The translations under genes and the position numbers were made by a program. Of a stretch of 64,000 bases of DNA, positions 27,279 to 36,010 are shown one piece after another; within the stretch, counting starts at the first letter, position 1; each line of letters starts with the position of its first letter. The notes beneath the pieces were generated by a model. It worked only from the letters and a program-made list of their open reading frames with translations. It had not been told where the DNA came from and ran no database searches. The DNA is from CAZVAR01 sp964625225 (GTDB taxonomy: Bacteria > Pseudomonadota > Alphaproteobacteria > JAJUGE01). The DNA lies in NCBI GenBank assembly GCA_964625225.1, contig CAZVAR010000003.1:1-64000 (forward strand), in the 5' to 3' direction.

Positions 27279-28166
27279 ATGCGCTCCGCCGCCGGCGGCA
27301 CCGCGACCTCCGCCGATCAGACGAGAGGCATTCTCTGTATGATTGCCGGCGTGTTCGTCCTGACGACACAGGACGCGCTGACGAAATGGCTGACCGCCGG
27401 ATTTCATGCCGGCGAAATCATGTTCTGGCGAGGCTTGTTCTCGTTCCTGCCTCTCGCGGTCCTGATCTGGCGCGACGGCGGGCTTTCCTCCGTGAAGAGC
27501 CGCCGCCCCCTCGTCAACCTGCTGCGGGCGATGCTGGCGCTGGCCACATCCGTGCTGATCGTCATGTCGTTCGCCCTGATGCCGCTGGCCGACGCGTTGG
27601 CGGTGGTGTTTGCAAGCCCCCTGATCCTGACCGCGCTTTCCGGCCCGCTGCTCGGAGAGCCGGTAGGGTGGCGCCGTTGGTCCGCGGTGGCCATCGGGTT
27701 CGTCGGCGTGCTGCTGCTCACCCGTCCGAGTGCGAGCGGAATTGCGCTGGTGGTATTATTGCCGCTCACGGCCGCGCTCTTCTCGGCGCTGCGCGATATC
27801 GTAACGCGCCGCCTCGGAGCGCATGATGGCTCTACGGCGATCCTATTCTGGACCCAAGTCGTCGCAACACTCGCTGCGGCACCGACGCTTATCGTCAATA
27901 GCGGCTGGCCCTCGCCTACGGATTGGCTGCTGTTCGCGACGGCCGGGATCCTGGTCGCGCTCGCGCATTATCTCATTATCCGCGCGTTCCTGTTCGCCCC
28001 GGCAGCGGTGATCGCGCCATTTCGATATCTGGCGCTGGTCTGGGCCGTGCTGATCGGCTTCGTGGTATGGGGCGACATTCCCGACATCTGGGCGACGACG
28101 GGTTCCATCCTGATTGCCGGCAGCGGCCTCTACATGTTGCATCGGGAAGCACGGCGGCGGCAGTAG
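27279..28166 (+). CDS. EamA/DMT-family transporter
   Basis: About 295 aa with roughly ten hydrophobic segments and two EamA repeats: GILCMIAGVFVLTTQDALTK opens the first, and LLPLTAALFSALRDIVTRR the second. It is an inner-membrane permease of the drug/metabolite superfamily with unknown substrate. ATG 27279 lies 8 nt after GAGGA; ATG 27273 is too close to it. The hydrolase gene follows after about 60 bp. Confidence 0.9.
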   Translation: MRSAAGGTATSADQTRGILCMIAGVFVLTTQDALTKWLTAGFHAGEIMFWRGLFSFLPLAVLIWRDGGLSSVKSRRPLVNLLRAMLALATSVLIVMSFALMPLADALAVVFASPLILTALSGPLLGEPVGWRRWSAVAIGFVGVLLLTRPSASGIALVVLLPLTAALFSALRDIVTRRLGAHDGSTAILFWTQVVATLAAAPTLIVNSGWPSPTDWLLFATAGILVALAHYLIIRAFLFAPAAVIAPFRYLALVWAVLIGFVVWGDIPDIWATTGSILIAGSGLYMLHREARRRQ

Positions 28167-28228
28167 CTGTGCGGCGGGCCCACTTACCTTACAATCGCAG
28201 CCGAACGTCGCCGAAGAAGGGGATTTCT

Positions 28229-28622
28229 TTGATTCCACCGCTAGTAACCGCCCCGACCGCGCGCGGCATCATCGGCTATCGTGCTGCCGGAGCCGGCACG
28301 GCGCTCGTGCTGCTGCACGGGATCGCCGGCGCGTCGCAGTCTTGGACGCGCCAGCTCGCAGACCTTGCGGACATGCGCCGGGTAATCGCCTGGGATTGCC
28401 CCGGCTATGGCGACTCCGACGACCTCCCCGGTGAGCCCGGCCTGGACGACTATGCCGAAGCGTTGCTCGCGCTTGCGGATTCGCTGGGCCTTGAGCGGTT
28501 CGACCTGCTCGGTCACTCGATGGGCGGTGCGATCGCCGGCCGGTTCGCAGCGCGTCACCCCGAGCGGGTCGAGCGATTGATCCTATCGGGAACGCGCACC
28601 GGGTTCACTCGCCGCGACCCTG
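28229..28622 (+). CDS. Alpha/beta hydrolase, 3' part lost in an assembly gap
   Basis: 131 residues before the N run. Fold motifs: LVLLHGIAGASQSW (oxyanion loop), DCPGYGDSDD and the nucleophile elbow LLGHSMGG. The acid and His of the triad would lie in the gap. TTG at 28229 is the likely start, with AAGGGG upstream; the peptide MIPPLVTAPTARG follows. Sequence right of the gap does not read as a hydrolase C-terminus in this frame, so more than 100 bp is probably missing. Confidence 0.8.
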
Positions 28623-28722
28623 NNNNNNNNNNNNNNNNNNNNNNNNNNNNNNNNNNNNNNNNNNNNNNNNNNNNNNNNNNNNNNNNNNNNNNNNNNNNNN
28701 NNNNNNNNNNNNNNNNNNNNNN
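28623..28722. other. Assembly gap (100 N)
   Basis: Exactly 100 unknown bases, the usual placeholder for a gap of unknown size. It truncates the alpha/beta hydrolase. Confidence 0.97.
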
Positions 28723-28818
28723 GATCGCGGCACGCTTATCGGTCGGCCTCGACCGGATCAATCGGCTGCCGGCGGACAAGGATGTCCCGACGTCCCGGCG
28801 GCGAACTCCACGTTCGTC

Positions 28819-29010
28819 TTACTGATCCAGCCCGGGATGCGACGCGATCTGCTTCCCGATCGCGTTCCGGGCGATCGGGCGATCCGTCTGCTCCACGATT
28901 GCCGTAACGGTCGTCGACGACGGTCGTTGCCCGACTGTCGAGACGTCGGCGGCCGAAGGTCCGCAGCCTGCGAACATCCCTGGCACTGCCCGAGCGCACT
29001 GATGCGGCAT
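28819..29010 (-). CDS. Doubtful small ORF after the ABC ATPase gene
   Basis: 63 aa starting MPHQCARAVPGM, 17 nt after the stop of the ATPase gene, with GGAG 5 nt before the ATG. MFAGC near residue 16 looks a little like a lipobox. The rest (SSTTVTAIVEQTDRPIARN) is not shadow-like, but I recognise no family. It could be chance reading. Confidence 0.25.
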   Translation of the reverse strand: MPHQCARAVPGMFAGCGPSAADVSTVGQRPSSTTVTAIVEQTDRPIARNAIGKQIASHPGLDQ

Positions 29011-29027
29011 CCGAGCTCCGGTGATGA

Positions 29028-30095
29028 TTAGTGCGGAAAGACGAAGGCTTGTTCGGGGTCCAACGACACGGCCAGGAAATCGCCTTCGCGGGGCAGAAAG
29101 CGCCCGGGTACCCGCGCATGCAAATGACGCTGTCCGCACGCGGCGTCCAGTGCAAGGTGAACGAGCGTCGTTCGTCCGAGGAGACGTGCGGCGAGCACCC
29201 GTGCGAGCGGTCCTCCGCTCAGCTTCGGCCCGAGTCGAATCGCCTCAGGCCGGATCAGCACCTCCGCGGCTGCGCCATCGGCAACTGCCCCCGCCGGCAG
29301 CACGCCGAGCGGGGTCTCAACGCGACCGGCTCGCGCAATCGCTTCGAACCGGTTGATCTCGCCGAAGAATCCGGCCACGAAGGCAGTAGCCGGACGACAG
29401 TAGATTTCGACCGGTGTCCCGATCTGCTCGATTCGGCCGGCACGCATCACTGCAATCCGATCGGCCATGAACATGGCCTCCTCCGGATCGTGCGTGACCA
29501 AAAGCGATGCCGCGCCGCTCGCCTTCAGGAGGTGCATCGCGTCGTCGCGCACCTGACTGCGGAGCTGGCTGTCGAGGCCGGAGAACGGCTCGTCCAGGAG
29601 CAGCAGGCGCGGCTCGGGCGCGAGCGCCCGGGCGAGCGCTACACGCTGCTGCTGCCCACCCGAAAGCGTGTGCGGGTAGGCTCGTGCGAAAGATTCAAGT
29701 CCGACCTTGGCCAGCATCGCCAAGCCACGCGCTCGCCGGTCGCGGGCCGCGAGGCCGCGCACGCCGAAGGTTACGTTGTCCAGCACGCTCATATGCGGAA
29801 ACAACGCATAATCCTGGAACATCAAGCCGATGCGCCGCCGCTCGACCGCCACGTGGCAATCCGGTGACGAGACGACGCAGTTGCCGACTGTCACCTGTCC
29901 CTGCTGCACGGGCTCCAGGCCGGCGATCAGTCGCAGCGTGGTGGTCTTGCCGCAACCCGATGGCCCGACCAGACACAGGGTTTCACCGGGCGCGACGTCG
30001 AATTCCACCCCACTGAGAACCGGGGTCTCTCCATATCGATGACTCAGGCCCTCGACCCGTAGAGCCGGGGCGATCCTGCGCTCGACCGCACGCAC
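29028..30095 (-). CDS. FbpC-type ABC transporter ATP-binding protein
   Basis: 355 aa from a GTG at 30095, the usual length for iron(III)/sulfate/polyamine-class ATPases. Walker A GPSGCGKTT, Q-loop MFQDYALFPHMS, signature LSGGQQQR, Walker B LLLLDEPFSGLD, H-loop VTHDPEEA, then a C-terminal TOBE-like domain (VLIRPEAIRLG). The frame is open upstream to 30230, but the added residues are not family-like and would cross a Fur-like box, so the later start is preferred; it has only a weak ribosome site. No permease or binding-protein gene is adjacent. Confidence 0.88.
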   Translation of the reverse strand: MRAVERRIAPALRVEGLSHRYGETPVLSGVEFDVAPGETLCLVGPSGCGKTTTLRLIAGLEPVQQGQVTVGNCVVSSPDCHVAVERRRIGLMFQDYALFPHMSVLDNVTFGVRGLAARDRRARGLAMLAKVGLESFARAYPHTLSGGQQQRVALARALAPEPRLLLLDEPFSGLDSQLRSQVRDDAMHLLKASGAASLLVTHDPEEAMFMADRIAVMRAGRIEQIGTPVEIYCRPATAFVAGFFGEINRFEAIARAGRVETPLGVLPAGAVADGAAAEVLIRPEAIRLGPKLSGGPLARVLAARLLGRTTLVHLALDAACGQRHLHARVPGRFLPREGDFLAVSLDPEQAFVFPH

Positions 30096-30219
30096 GAGAG
30101 CGGGTCCCGATCCGGGAGAGTCGGCCCGAATCTCGGCTACGCTATACTCGTTGAGGCGGGGCTGCAGGAGCACGGAAGAAGCCACGGCGAATGACGGATG
30201 CGATAGGCGCAGCAAACGT

Positions 30220-30241
30220 ATTGCAAACAACTCGCATTATC
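30220..30241 (-). promoter_or_regulatory. Candidate Fur-family operator upstream of the FbpC-type ATPase
   Basis: On the minus strand the bases read GATAATGCGAGTTG then TTTGCAAT. They include an imperfect palindrome ATGCGAG/TTTGCAAT of the kind seen in Fur and Mur boxes, and the first seven bases match the classical box. It lies 125 bp before the chosen start, in the gap after scpB. Motif judgement only. Confidence 0.45.
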
Positions 30242-30274
30242 AACGATCCGTTTCGACGCAGGTTCCCCTGACGA

Positions 30275-30895
30275 TCAGCCGGTCTCGTCCGGAGGCGCCG
30301 CCTCGTCCTCGGGCAAAGGCGGTGGAAGCGGCAACTCGCCCCGCAGTTCCTGCGCGACGGCAACGGCGGCACGGGTATCCAGCAACCCGGCGGCGCGGAG
30401 CTCATCCAGTCCGGGTAGATCCTGAAGGCCGTTCAGCGAAAAGTCCCGCAGGAACGCTTCGGTGGTAACCCAGGTCACGGGCCGTCCGGGAACCTCTCTC
30501 CGCGGACCAGGGTGGACCCAACCGGCCTCGAACAGGGTGTCAAGCGTCCCCTTGCTGAGCGAGACCCCCCGGATCTCCTCGATCTCGGCGCGGGTCACCG
30601 GTTGATGATAAGCGATCACCGCCAAGGTCTCGGCTGCCGCACGCGACAGGCGCCTCGCCACCGGCCGCTCGATACGAAGCCGATCGGCCAGGTCGGGAGC
30701 GGTCTGGAACATCCACTTCCCTACCACCCGGACAGGCCGGATGCCACGACCCTCATAGTGCGCGCAAAGGGCCGCGAGAATTGCGGTGACATCGGTACCA
30801 GCGGGTAACCGCGCCGCCAGCGCATCCTCCCCTAGCGGCTCCGCGGCCGCAAACAGGAGAGCTTCTACAAGACGGAGATGCTCCGGATCGATCAT
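30275..30895 (-). CDS. scpB: Segregation and condensation protein ScpB
   Basis: 206 aa with two winged-helix domains: LVEALLFAAAEPLGEDAL at the start, ETLAVIAYHQPVTRAEIEEI about residue 85 and GRPVTWVTTEAFLRDFSL. It joins ScpA and SMC in the condensin that compacts the chromosome. The start overlaps the scpA stop by 4 bp. A Pro/Glu-rich tail ends the protein. It is the last gene of the dgt-argS operon here; tatABC, usual next in alphaproteobacteria, is absent. Confidence 0.95.
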   Translation of the reverse strand: MIDPEHLRLVEALLFAAAEPLGEDALAARLPAGTDVTAILAALCAHYEGRGIRPVRVVGKWMFQTAPDLADRLRIERPVARRLSRAAAETLAVIAYHQPVTRAEIEEIRGVSLSKGTLDTLFEAGWVHPGPRREVPGRPVTWVTTEAFLRDFSLNGLQDLPGLDELRAAGLLDTRAAVAVAQELRGELPLPPPLPEDEAAPPDETG

Positions 30896-31701
30896 TCGGC
30901 AGCGCCCGTGTCGACACCGTTCCCGGAAGAGCTCGCAGGGGGATCTGCAGGACGGAGATAGAGCGGCCCGAAAAGTCTGTCCTGTCGCAGCCTCGCACGG
31001 CCTAGCTTGGACAGTTCGAGCGCCGCCAGGAGCGTCGCAGCGACGGCGGATCGCGCCGGTAAGCCGCCGCGCAGCTTCGCCGGGAGAAAGCTCAGCAGGC
31101 TCTGCCAGCCGCCCGCTCGCCCGAGATTGCGCTCCAGACGCTGCAGCGCGGCTTCGACCGTATGCAAGCCGGTCGACACGATGGTCAGTTGCGGTTGGGC
31201 CGTACCACGTCGATTGGGATAGGAGCGGAGGAGGTCGAACAGCGAGATCTGGTATCGTGGGCGCAACACGACCTCGGTTCCTTCAGGCGCACCGCGCGGC
31301 CATACGGTCTCCCCGAGCCGCGGACGGGCGAGGAGTTGCGCCGCAGCGGCCTTCACCGCCTCCAGCCGGCGAAGCTGGAAGGCAAGGGCGTCGGCCATCT
31401 CCTCGGCGGTCGGACGGACTTCCTCCCGCTCCTTCTCGGGCAGCAGCAGGCGGCTCTTCAGATAGGCGAGCCACGCGGCCATCACGAGATAATCAGCGGC
31501 GATTTCCAGGCGCAGCGCCTGCGAGCGCGCAATGAACTCGAGATACTGGTCCGCGAGTTGAAGAATGGAAATGCGCGCGAGATCGACTTTCTGCTCCCGG
31601 GCGAGCGCGAGAAGCAGATCGATCGGCCCCTCGAAACCATCCAGGTCGAGCAGGAGGTCCGGGTCACACGGTTCCGGCGCCTGTGCGTCGGCGCACGTCA
31701 T
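30892..31701 (-). CDS. scpA: Segregation and condensation protein ScpA (kleisin)
   Basis: 269 aa from ATG 31701, which overlaps the protease stop as ATGA. The kleisin N-terminus FEGPIDLLLALAREQKVDL and YLVMAAWLAYLKSRLLLP are diagnostic; the C-terminal winged helix ends with FGPLYLRP. It bridges the SMC heads together with ScpB. Translational coupling on both sides fits a fixed stoichiometry. Confidence 0.96.
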   Translation of the reverse strand: MTCADAQAPEPCDPDLLLDLDGFEGPIDLLLALAREQKVDLARISILQLADQYLEFIARSQALRLEIAADYLVMAAWLAYLKSRLLLPEKEREEVRPTAEEMADALAFQLRRLEAVKAAAAQLLARPRLGETVWPRGAPEGTEVVLRPRYQISLFDLLRSYPNRRGTAQPQLTIVSTGLHTVEAALQRLERNLGRAGGWQSLLSFLPAKLRGGLPARSAVAATLLAALELSKLGRARLRQDRLFGPLYLRPADPPASSSGNGVDTGAAE

Positions 31702-32408
31702 GCTAATCCCGACAGGCCGGTTCCGCGAACGACCAGCTCCACCAGCCATGCCACAGTGCCGAGAACCAACGGCCCGACGAGGTTCAAGTCATGACCGATC
31801 TGCCTGCCAATCAGCGGCAGCACGAACAGCATACCGATGAGAATAGGCAACCCGAACCGCTCCAGCCGGACCAGCGGTAGCGCCAACCTGTAGGGCAGCA
31901 GCCCCACCGCGATCCGCCCACCGTCGAGTGGCGGCAGTGGTATGAGGTTGAACACGGCGAGAATCATGTTGACGACGACCGCGTTGGCAAGATTGGCGAT
32001 TGTCCAGGCGGCGATCCCGCCCGGCAGCAGTACCGCCGCATGAACCAGGAGCGCCGCGGTAAACGCCAGCAGCAGATTTGCTGCCGGCCCTGCAGCGGCA
32101 ACCAGCACCATGCTCCAGCGAGGGTTCCGGAGCCGAGTGACGGCCACGGGAACTGGCTTGGCATAGCCGAACATGAACGGCGGCCCGAATGGTGCCGTCA
32201 CCAGCAGCATCATGCCAGGCAGTGCGAGCGTACCGAACGGGTCTATATGGCGGACCGGGTTGAATGTCACCCTGCCCAGGCGATAGGCCGTGTCGTCGCC
32301 GAGCCGCCAAGCGGCGAATGCATGGGCTGCCTCGTGAAAGGTGATCGCCACGATTACAGGCAAGGCCCAGAGCGAGACCAAGTGGAGCGATTGCTCCAGG
32401 GACGGCAT
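31698..32408 (-). CDS. Site-2 protease family (M50) membrane metalloprotease
   Basis: 236 aa with five to six hydrophobic segments. The zinc motif HEAAH is in the first helix (about residue 23) and the third ligand in NLIPLPPLDGGRI. It is the short form without a PDZ domain. It cleaves substrates within the inner membrane; the target is unknown. It lies between nagZ (5 nt away) and scpA (4-bp overlap), a neighbourhood also seen in Gram-positive genomes. Confidence 0.92.
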   Translation of the reverse strand: MPSLEQSLHLVSLWALPVIVAITFHEAAHAFAAWRLGDDTAYRLGRVTFNPVRHIDPFGTLALPGMMLLVTAPFGPPFMFGYAKPVPVAVTRLRNPRWSMVLVAAAGPAANLLLAFTAALLVHAAVLLPGGIAAWTIANLANAVVVNMILAVFNLIPLPPLDGGRIAVGLLPYRLALPLVRLERFGLPILIGMLFVLPLIGRQIGHDLNLVGPLVLGTVAWLVELVVRGTGLSGLA

Positions 32409-32413
32409 GTCAG

Positions 32414-33433
32414 TTATGCACCCGTCGGCTCGAGCAATACCTGCAGCCGCTCCGCCCCCGCCACCGGGTCGAATGGGGACACGGGTCGCCGTGCGGCTGC
32501 AGCGTCTGCCCAGCGCCGTGCGGCTGCGGTGCTCAGGGGCGGGCAAACGGCCGCCACCGCCTCCATCTCGTCCATTCGGCCGTTGCAATGCAGCACGACA
32601 TCGCAGCCGGCGGCGAGGCTCGCCGCGGCACGTTCATCGATGCCGCCGCCGAGTGCCTGCATCGAGATGTCGTCGGTCAGCAACAGCCCGTCGAACCCGA
32701 TGCCGTCGCGGATGATGCCCCTCACCACGTTGGGGGAGATCGTTGCCGGCCTTTCGGTATCCCAGGCCCGGTACAGGATGTGGGCCGTCATGGCAATCGG
32801 TGCATCCGCCAGGGCCTTGAACGGCGCCAAGTCGACGTCGTCGAGGGCCGCCTCCTCCGCCTCGACCACAGGCAACCCGAGGTGGCTGTCGGTGTCTGCG
32901 CGGCCGTGGCCCGGGATATGTTTGATTACCGGCAACACACCGCCCGCCATGAGCCCTTCGGTGTAGGCGCGTGCCAGCGTTGCGACCGTGCCCGGGTCGG
33001 TACTGTAGGCCCGGTCTCCGATCACGTCGCTGCGCGCCGCCGGCGCCAGTACGTCGAGCACCGGCGCACAATTCACATCGATGCCCGCCGTGGTGAGATC
33101 CGCTGCCGCGATCCGGCCGGTCAACCAGGCCGCCTCACGGCCGAGGTCCGGCTTAGCACGAAAGAGCGCCCCGATGCGAGCCGCCGGCGGAAGTGCATAC
33201 CAGTAGGGCGGCCGGAGCCGGGCTACTCGACCTCCCTCCTGATCGATCAGGACAGGCGCATCGGCACGTCGGACGGCCTCACGCAAGGCCCCGGTCAAGG
33301 ATCGCACCTGCTCCGGGTTTCGGCAGTTCCGGCTGAACAGGATGAATCCGAGCGGGTTGGTCTCACGGAAGAACCGTCGTTCGGCCTCGCTCAACGTCGT
33401 CCCGGCACAGCCGAGCACCATCGCCCGCGGCAT
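32414..33433 (-). CDS. nagZ: Beta-N-acetylhexosaminidase NagZ
   Basis: 339 aa from ATG 33433 (MPRAMVLGCAGTTLSEAE, the usual family start). A TTG at 33451 is in frame but overlaps the upstream gene. GH3 motifs: NPLGFILFSRN, DQEGGRV, KHIPGHGRADTDSH (acid/base loop) and LLTDDISMQALGG (nucleophile Asp). A cytoplasmic enzyme of peptidoglycan recycling that removes GlcNAc from anhydro-muropeptides. It starts 4 nt after the SPOR gene. Confidence 0.95.
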   Translation of the reverse strand: MPRAMVLGCAGTTLSEAERRFFRETNPLGFILFSRNCRNPEQVRSLTGALREAVRRADAPVLIDQEGGRVARLRPPYWYALPPAARIGALFRAKPDLGREAAWLTGRIAAADLTTAGIDVNCAPVLDVLAPAARSDVIGDRAYSTDPGTVATLARAYTEGLMAGGVLPVIKHIPGHGRADTDSHLGLPVVEAEEAALDDVDLAPFKALADAPIAMTAHILYRAWDTERPATISPNVVRGIIRDGIGFDGLLLTDDISMQALGGGIDERAAASLAAGCDVVLHCNGRMDEMEAVAAVCPPLSTAAARRWADAAAARRPVSPFDPVAGAERLQVLLEPTGA

Positions 33434-33437
33434 CCGG

Positions 33438-34274
33438 TCAGGGGCTGACAACGAGGCACCCTACATTTCGCGACTTGAGTTCGCTGCAAACCATCTCCGC
33501 GAGCGTCCGCTCGCTCAGGGGCCCGGCCTGGACGCGGTAGAAGATCCCTCTGCCCGATCCGAGATCGGCCCGCTCGATCCGCAGCTGAAGCTTTCCGAGA
33601 ACGCCGGCATGGTTGCGCTGGAGCCGTCGCCAAGCCTCGCGGGCCTCGGCCTCGGAGCGGAAGGAGGCGAGCTGTACGCGATAGCCTGACGCAGCCGGCG
33701 CGGTCTGCGGCGGGCTGGGGGGCGGCGCGGCCGGCGGTTGCGGCTGCGGTTTCGCAGGCGGTTCGGCAGGTAGCTCCGACGCCGGCGGCTCCGCGGTGGA
33801 TTCCGGCTCCGCTGGCGAGGGCTTCGGCAACGGCAGCGCCGGCCCGGTATCGGCCGGCTCCTGCTCGACCGATGGTGCAATCACGGCATCGGATCCCGTC
33901 GGCCTTGCGGGAGGCGCCTCCGGCGGCAGCGGTGGCGGTTTCGGCAGGGGCTCCTCGGGCGGCGGGAGGAGCTGTTCCGGTACCGGTCTGCTCGCCTCCG
34001 GCGCGAGCCGCCGGTAGACCAGCTTATCCTGATGTGGCACCTCGAGCCCCCCGGGATCGGGCGGGCGGACCTTCGCGGGCCCCTGCTCCGCCGCGATCAG
34101 CGGCACGGTCGCTTCGCTACCGACCTGCCGGCCGACACGGTATGCATACCAGATCGCGACGGCAAACCCGATGAGCGCGACGGCCGCCAGGAGGAGCGAA
34201 ATCAGCCGCCGGGGCGGGCGGACATCTCCGGTCTCCTCGCCCACAGCGAAGGGGTCCTCGTCACCCGGCCTCAT
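33438..34274 (-). CDS. SPOR-domain membrane protein
   Basis: 278 aa. A short cytoplasmic start, one transmembrane helix (LISLLLAAVALIGFAVAIW, about residues 24-43), a long periplasmic Pro/Glu-rich linker and a C-terminal SPOR domain (YRVQLASFRSEAEA..., FYRVQAGPL). SPOR domains bind denuded peptidoglycan at the division septum. The start overlaps the argS stop by 4 bp. The position between argS and nagZ is conserved in alphaproteobacteria. Confidence 0.93.
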   Translation of the reverse strand: MRPGDEDPFAVGEETGDVRPPRRLISLLLAAVALIGFAVAIWYAYRVGRQVGSEATVPLIAAEQGPAKVRPPDPGGLEVPHQDKLVYRRLAPEASRPVPEQLLPPPEEPLPKPPPLPPEAPPARPTGSDAVIAPSVEQEPADTGPALPLPKPSPAEPESTAEPPASELPAEPPAKPQPQPPAAPPPSPPQTAPAASGYRVQLASFRSEAEAREAWRRLQRNHAGVLGKLQLRIERADLGSGRGIFYRVQAGPLSERTLAEMVCSELKSRNVGCLVVSP

Positions 34275-36010
34275 CGCATCTCCTCCACCGGCTCGATCCC
34301 GAACACTTCGAGGCCCGATGCGACGACGAGCGCCACGGCCTTGACCAGCGCCAGCCGTGCCAGACTCAGATCCGGGCGTTCCACCAGGATAAAGCGCAGT
34401 GAGGGATCCTCTCGCCCCTTGTTCCACAAGGCATGAAACTGGAATGCAAGATCGTACAAATAAAACGCCAGCCGATGAGGCTCGTGCGCCAGTGCCGCTC
34501 CCTCGACGGTACGCGGCCAGGCGACCAGTGTCTTGATGAGGCCGATCTCGTCGGGATCGGTAAGCAAGTCAAGCGGCGCGTCGGCCAGAGCCTCGGCGCT
34601 CAGATCCGCCTGCGGCAAGGCTTCGGCGGCATTGCGAAACACCGAGGACGCTCGCGCGTGAGCGTACTGCACGTAGAACACCGGATTGTCCCGGGATTGC
34701 TCCACGACCTTGACGAGGTCGAAATCGAGCGCCGCGTCGTTCTTGCGTGTCAACATGATGAACCGGACGACGTCGGCCCCGACCTCGTCCACCACTTCGC
34801 GCAGCGTGATAAAGTCCCCGGCCCGTTTCGACATGCGCACCAGCTCACCGCCGCGCAGAACCCGCACGAGCTGGCACAGCTTGACGTCCAGACTCGCGGC
34901 CCCGTCGGTGATGGCCCGGACCGCAGCGCTGACCCGCTTCACGTAGCCGCCGTGATCCGCTCCCCAGACATCGATCATCTGCGTGAAGCCGCGCCGGAAC
35001 TTGTCCAGATGGTATGCAATATCGGTAGCGAAGTAGGTCCAAGATCCGTCCGACTTCCGCAGTGGACGGTCGACGTCGTCGCCGAAGGCGGTCGCGCGGA
35101 ACAGCGTCTGCGGGCGCGGTTCCCAGTCATCCGGCAGCTTACCCTTCGGTGGCTCTAACACGCCTTCGTAAATATGGCCCCGCGCGGCGAGATCGGCGAG
35201 CACCTCATCGACGCGTCCGAGGGCGACCAGCTCTCTCTCCGAACTGAACACATCGTGGTGGATGCCGATCGCGGCGAGATCGGAGCGGATCAAGTCCATC
35301 ATCGCCGCGATGGCGAAGTCCCGGATCGGCTCCAGCCACTCCGCTTCGGGCCGATCGACCCAGCGATCCCCATGCTTCTGCGCCAGAGCTTCGCCGACCG
35401 GCTTCAGATAATCGCCCGGATAAAGGCCCTCCGGTATCTCCCCGATCTCCCGCCCCAGCGCCTCCTGGTAACGGAGATGGGCGGACCGGGCCAGTACGTC
35501 GACCTGTGCGCCGGCATCGTTGACATAGTACTCCCGGGTGACGTCGTACCCCACCTTGGCCAACAGGGCGGCCAACACGTCGCCGAACACGGCACCGCGT
35601 CCATGACCCACATGAAGCGGCCCTGTCGGATTGGCGGATACATATTCCACGTTGACCCGCTGCCCGGCTCCAACCGTGCTATCGCCGTAACGCACCCCGG
35701 CGACCAGAACATCACGGAGGCGGTCGTGCCAGAAGGCATCCCGGAGCCGCAGATTGATGAAGCCGGGCCCGGCGACCTCGACCGACGCCACGCTGTCGTG
35801 GCCACGCAGCCGCACGGCCAGCGCCTCCGCCAGGTCGCGCGGCTTCATACCAAGCGGGCGTGCCGCGACCATTGCGGCGTTCGTTGCCAGATCGCCGTGA
35901 GCCGGGTCGCGCGGCGCCTCGACCGTCACCCGGGCGGCATCCGGATCGGTCGCGCCGAGTTCCCGAAGCGTTTCGAGAACGATGGAATGGAAATGGCTGA
36001 ACAGGTTCAT
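34271..36010 (-). CDS. argS: Arginyl-tRNA synthetase
   Basis: 579 aa, class I. HIGH motif HVGHGRG in SANPTGPLHVGHGRG, KMSKS-like RMSKRAG, an N-terminal Arg-tRNA-synthetase add-on domain (VTVEAPRDPAHGDLATN) and a C-terminal DALR anticodon-binding domain. It charges tRNA-Arg. The start codon shares one base with the dgt stop (TGATG), and the SPOR gene overlaps its end. Confidence 0.97.
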   Translation of the reverse strand: MNLFSHFHSIVLETLRELGATDPDAARVTVEAPRDPAHGDLATNAAMVAARPLGMKPRDLAEALAVRLRGHDSVASVEVAGPGFINLRLRDAFWHDRLRDVLVAGVRYGDSTVGAGQRVNVEYVSANPTGPLHVGHGRGAVFGDVLAALLAKVGYDVTREYYVNDAGAQVDVLARSAHLRYQEALGREIGEIPEGLYPGDYLKPVGEALAQKHGDRWVDRPEAEWLEPIRDFAIAAMMDLIRSDLAAIGIHHDVFSSERELVALGRVDEVLADLAARGHIYEGVLEPPKGKLPDDWEPRPQTLFRATAFGDDVDRPLRKSDGSWTYFATDIAYHLDKFRRGFTQMIDVWGADHGGYVKRVSAAVRAITDGAASLDVKLCQLVRVLRGGELVRMSKRAGDFITLREVVDEVGADVVRFIMLTRKNDAALDFDLVKVVEQSRDNPVFYVQYAHARASSVFRNAAEALPQADLSAEALADAPLDLLTDPDEIGLIKTLVAWPRTVEGAALAHEPHRLAFYLYDLAFQFHALWNKGREDPSLRFILVERPDLSLARLALVKAVALVVASGLEVFGIEPVEEMR

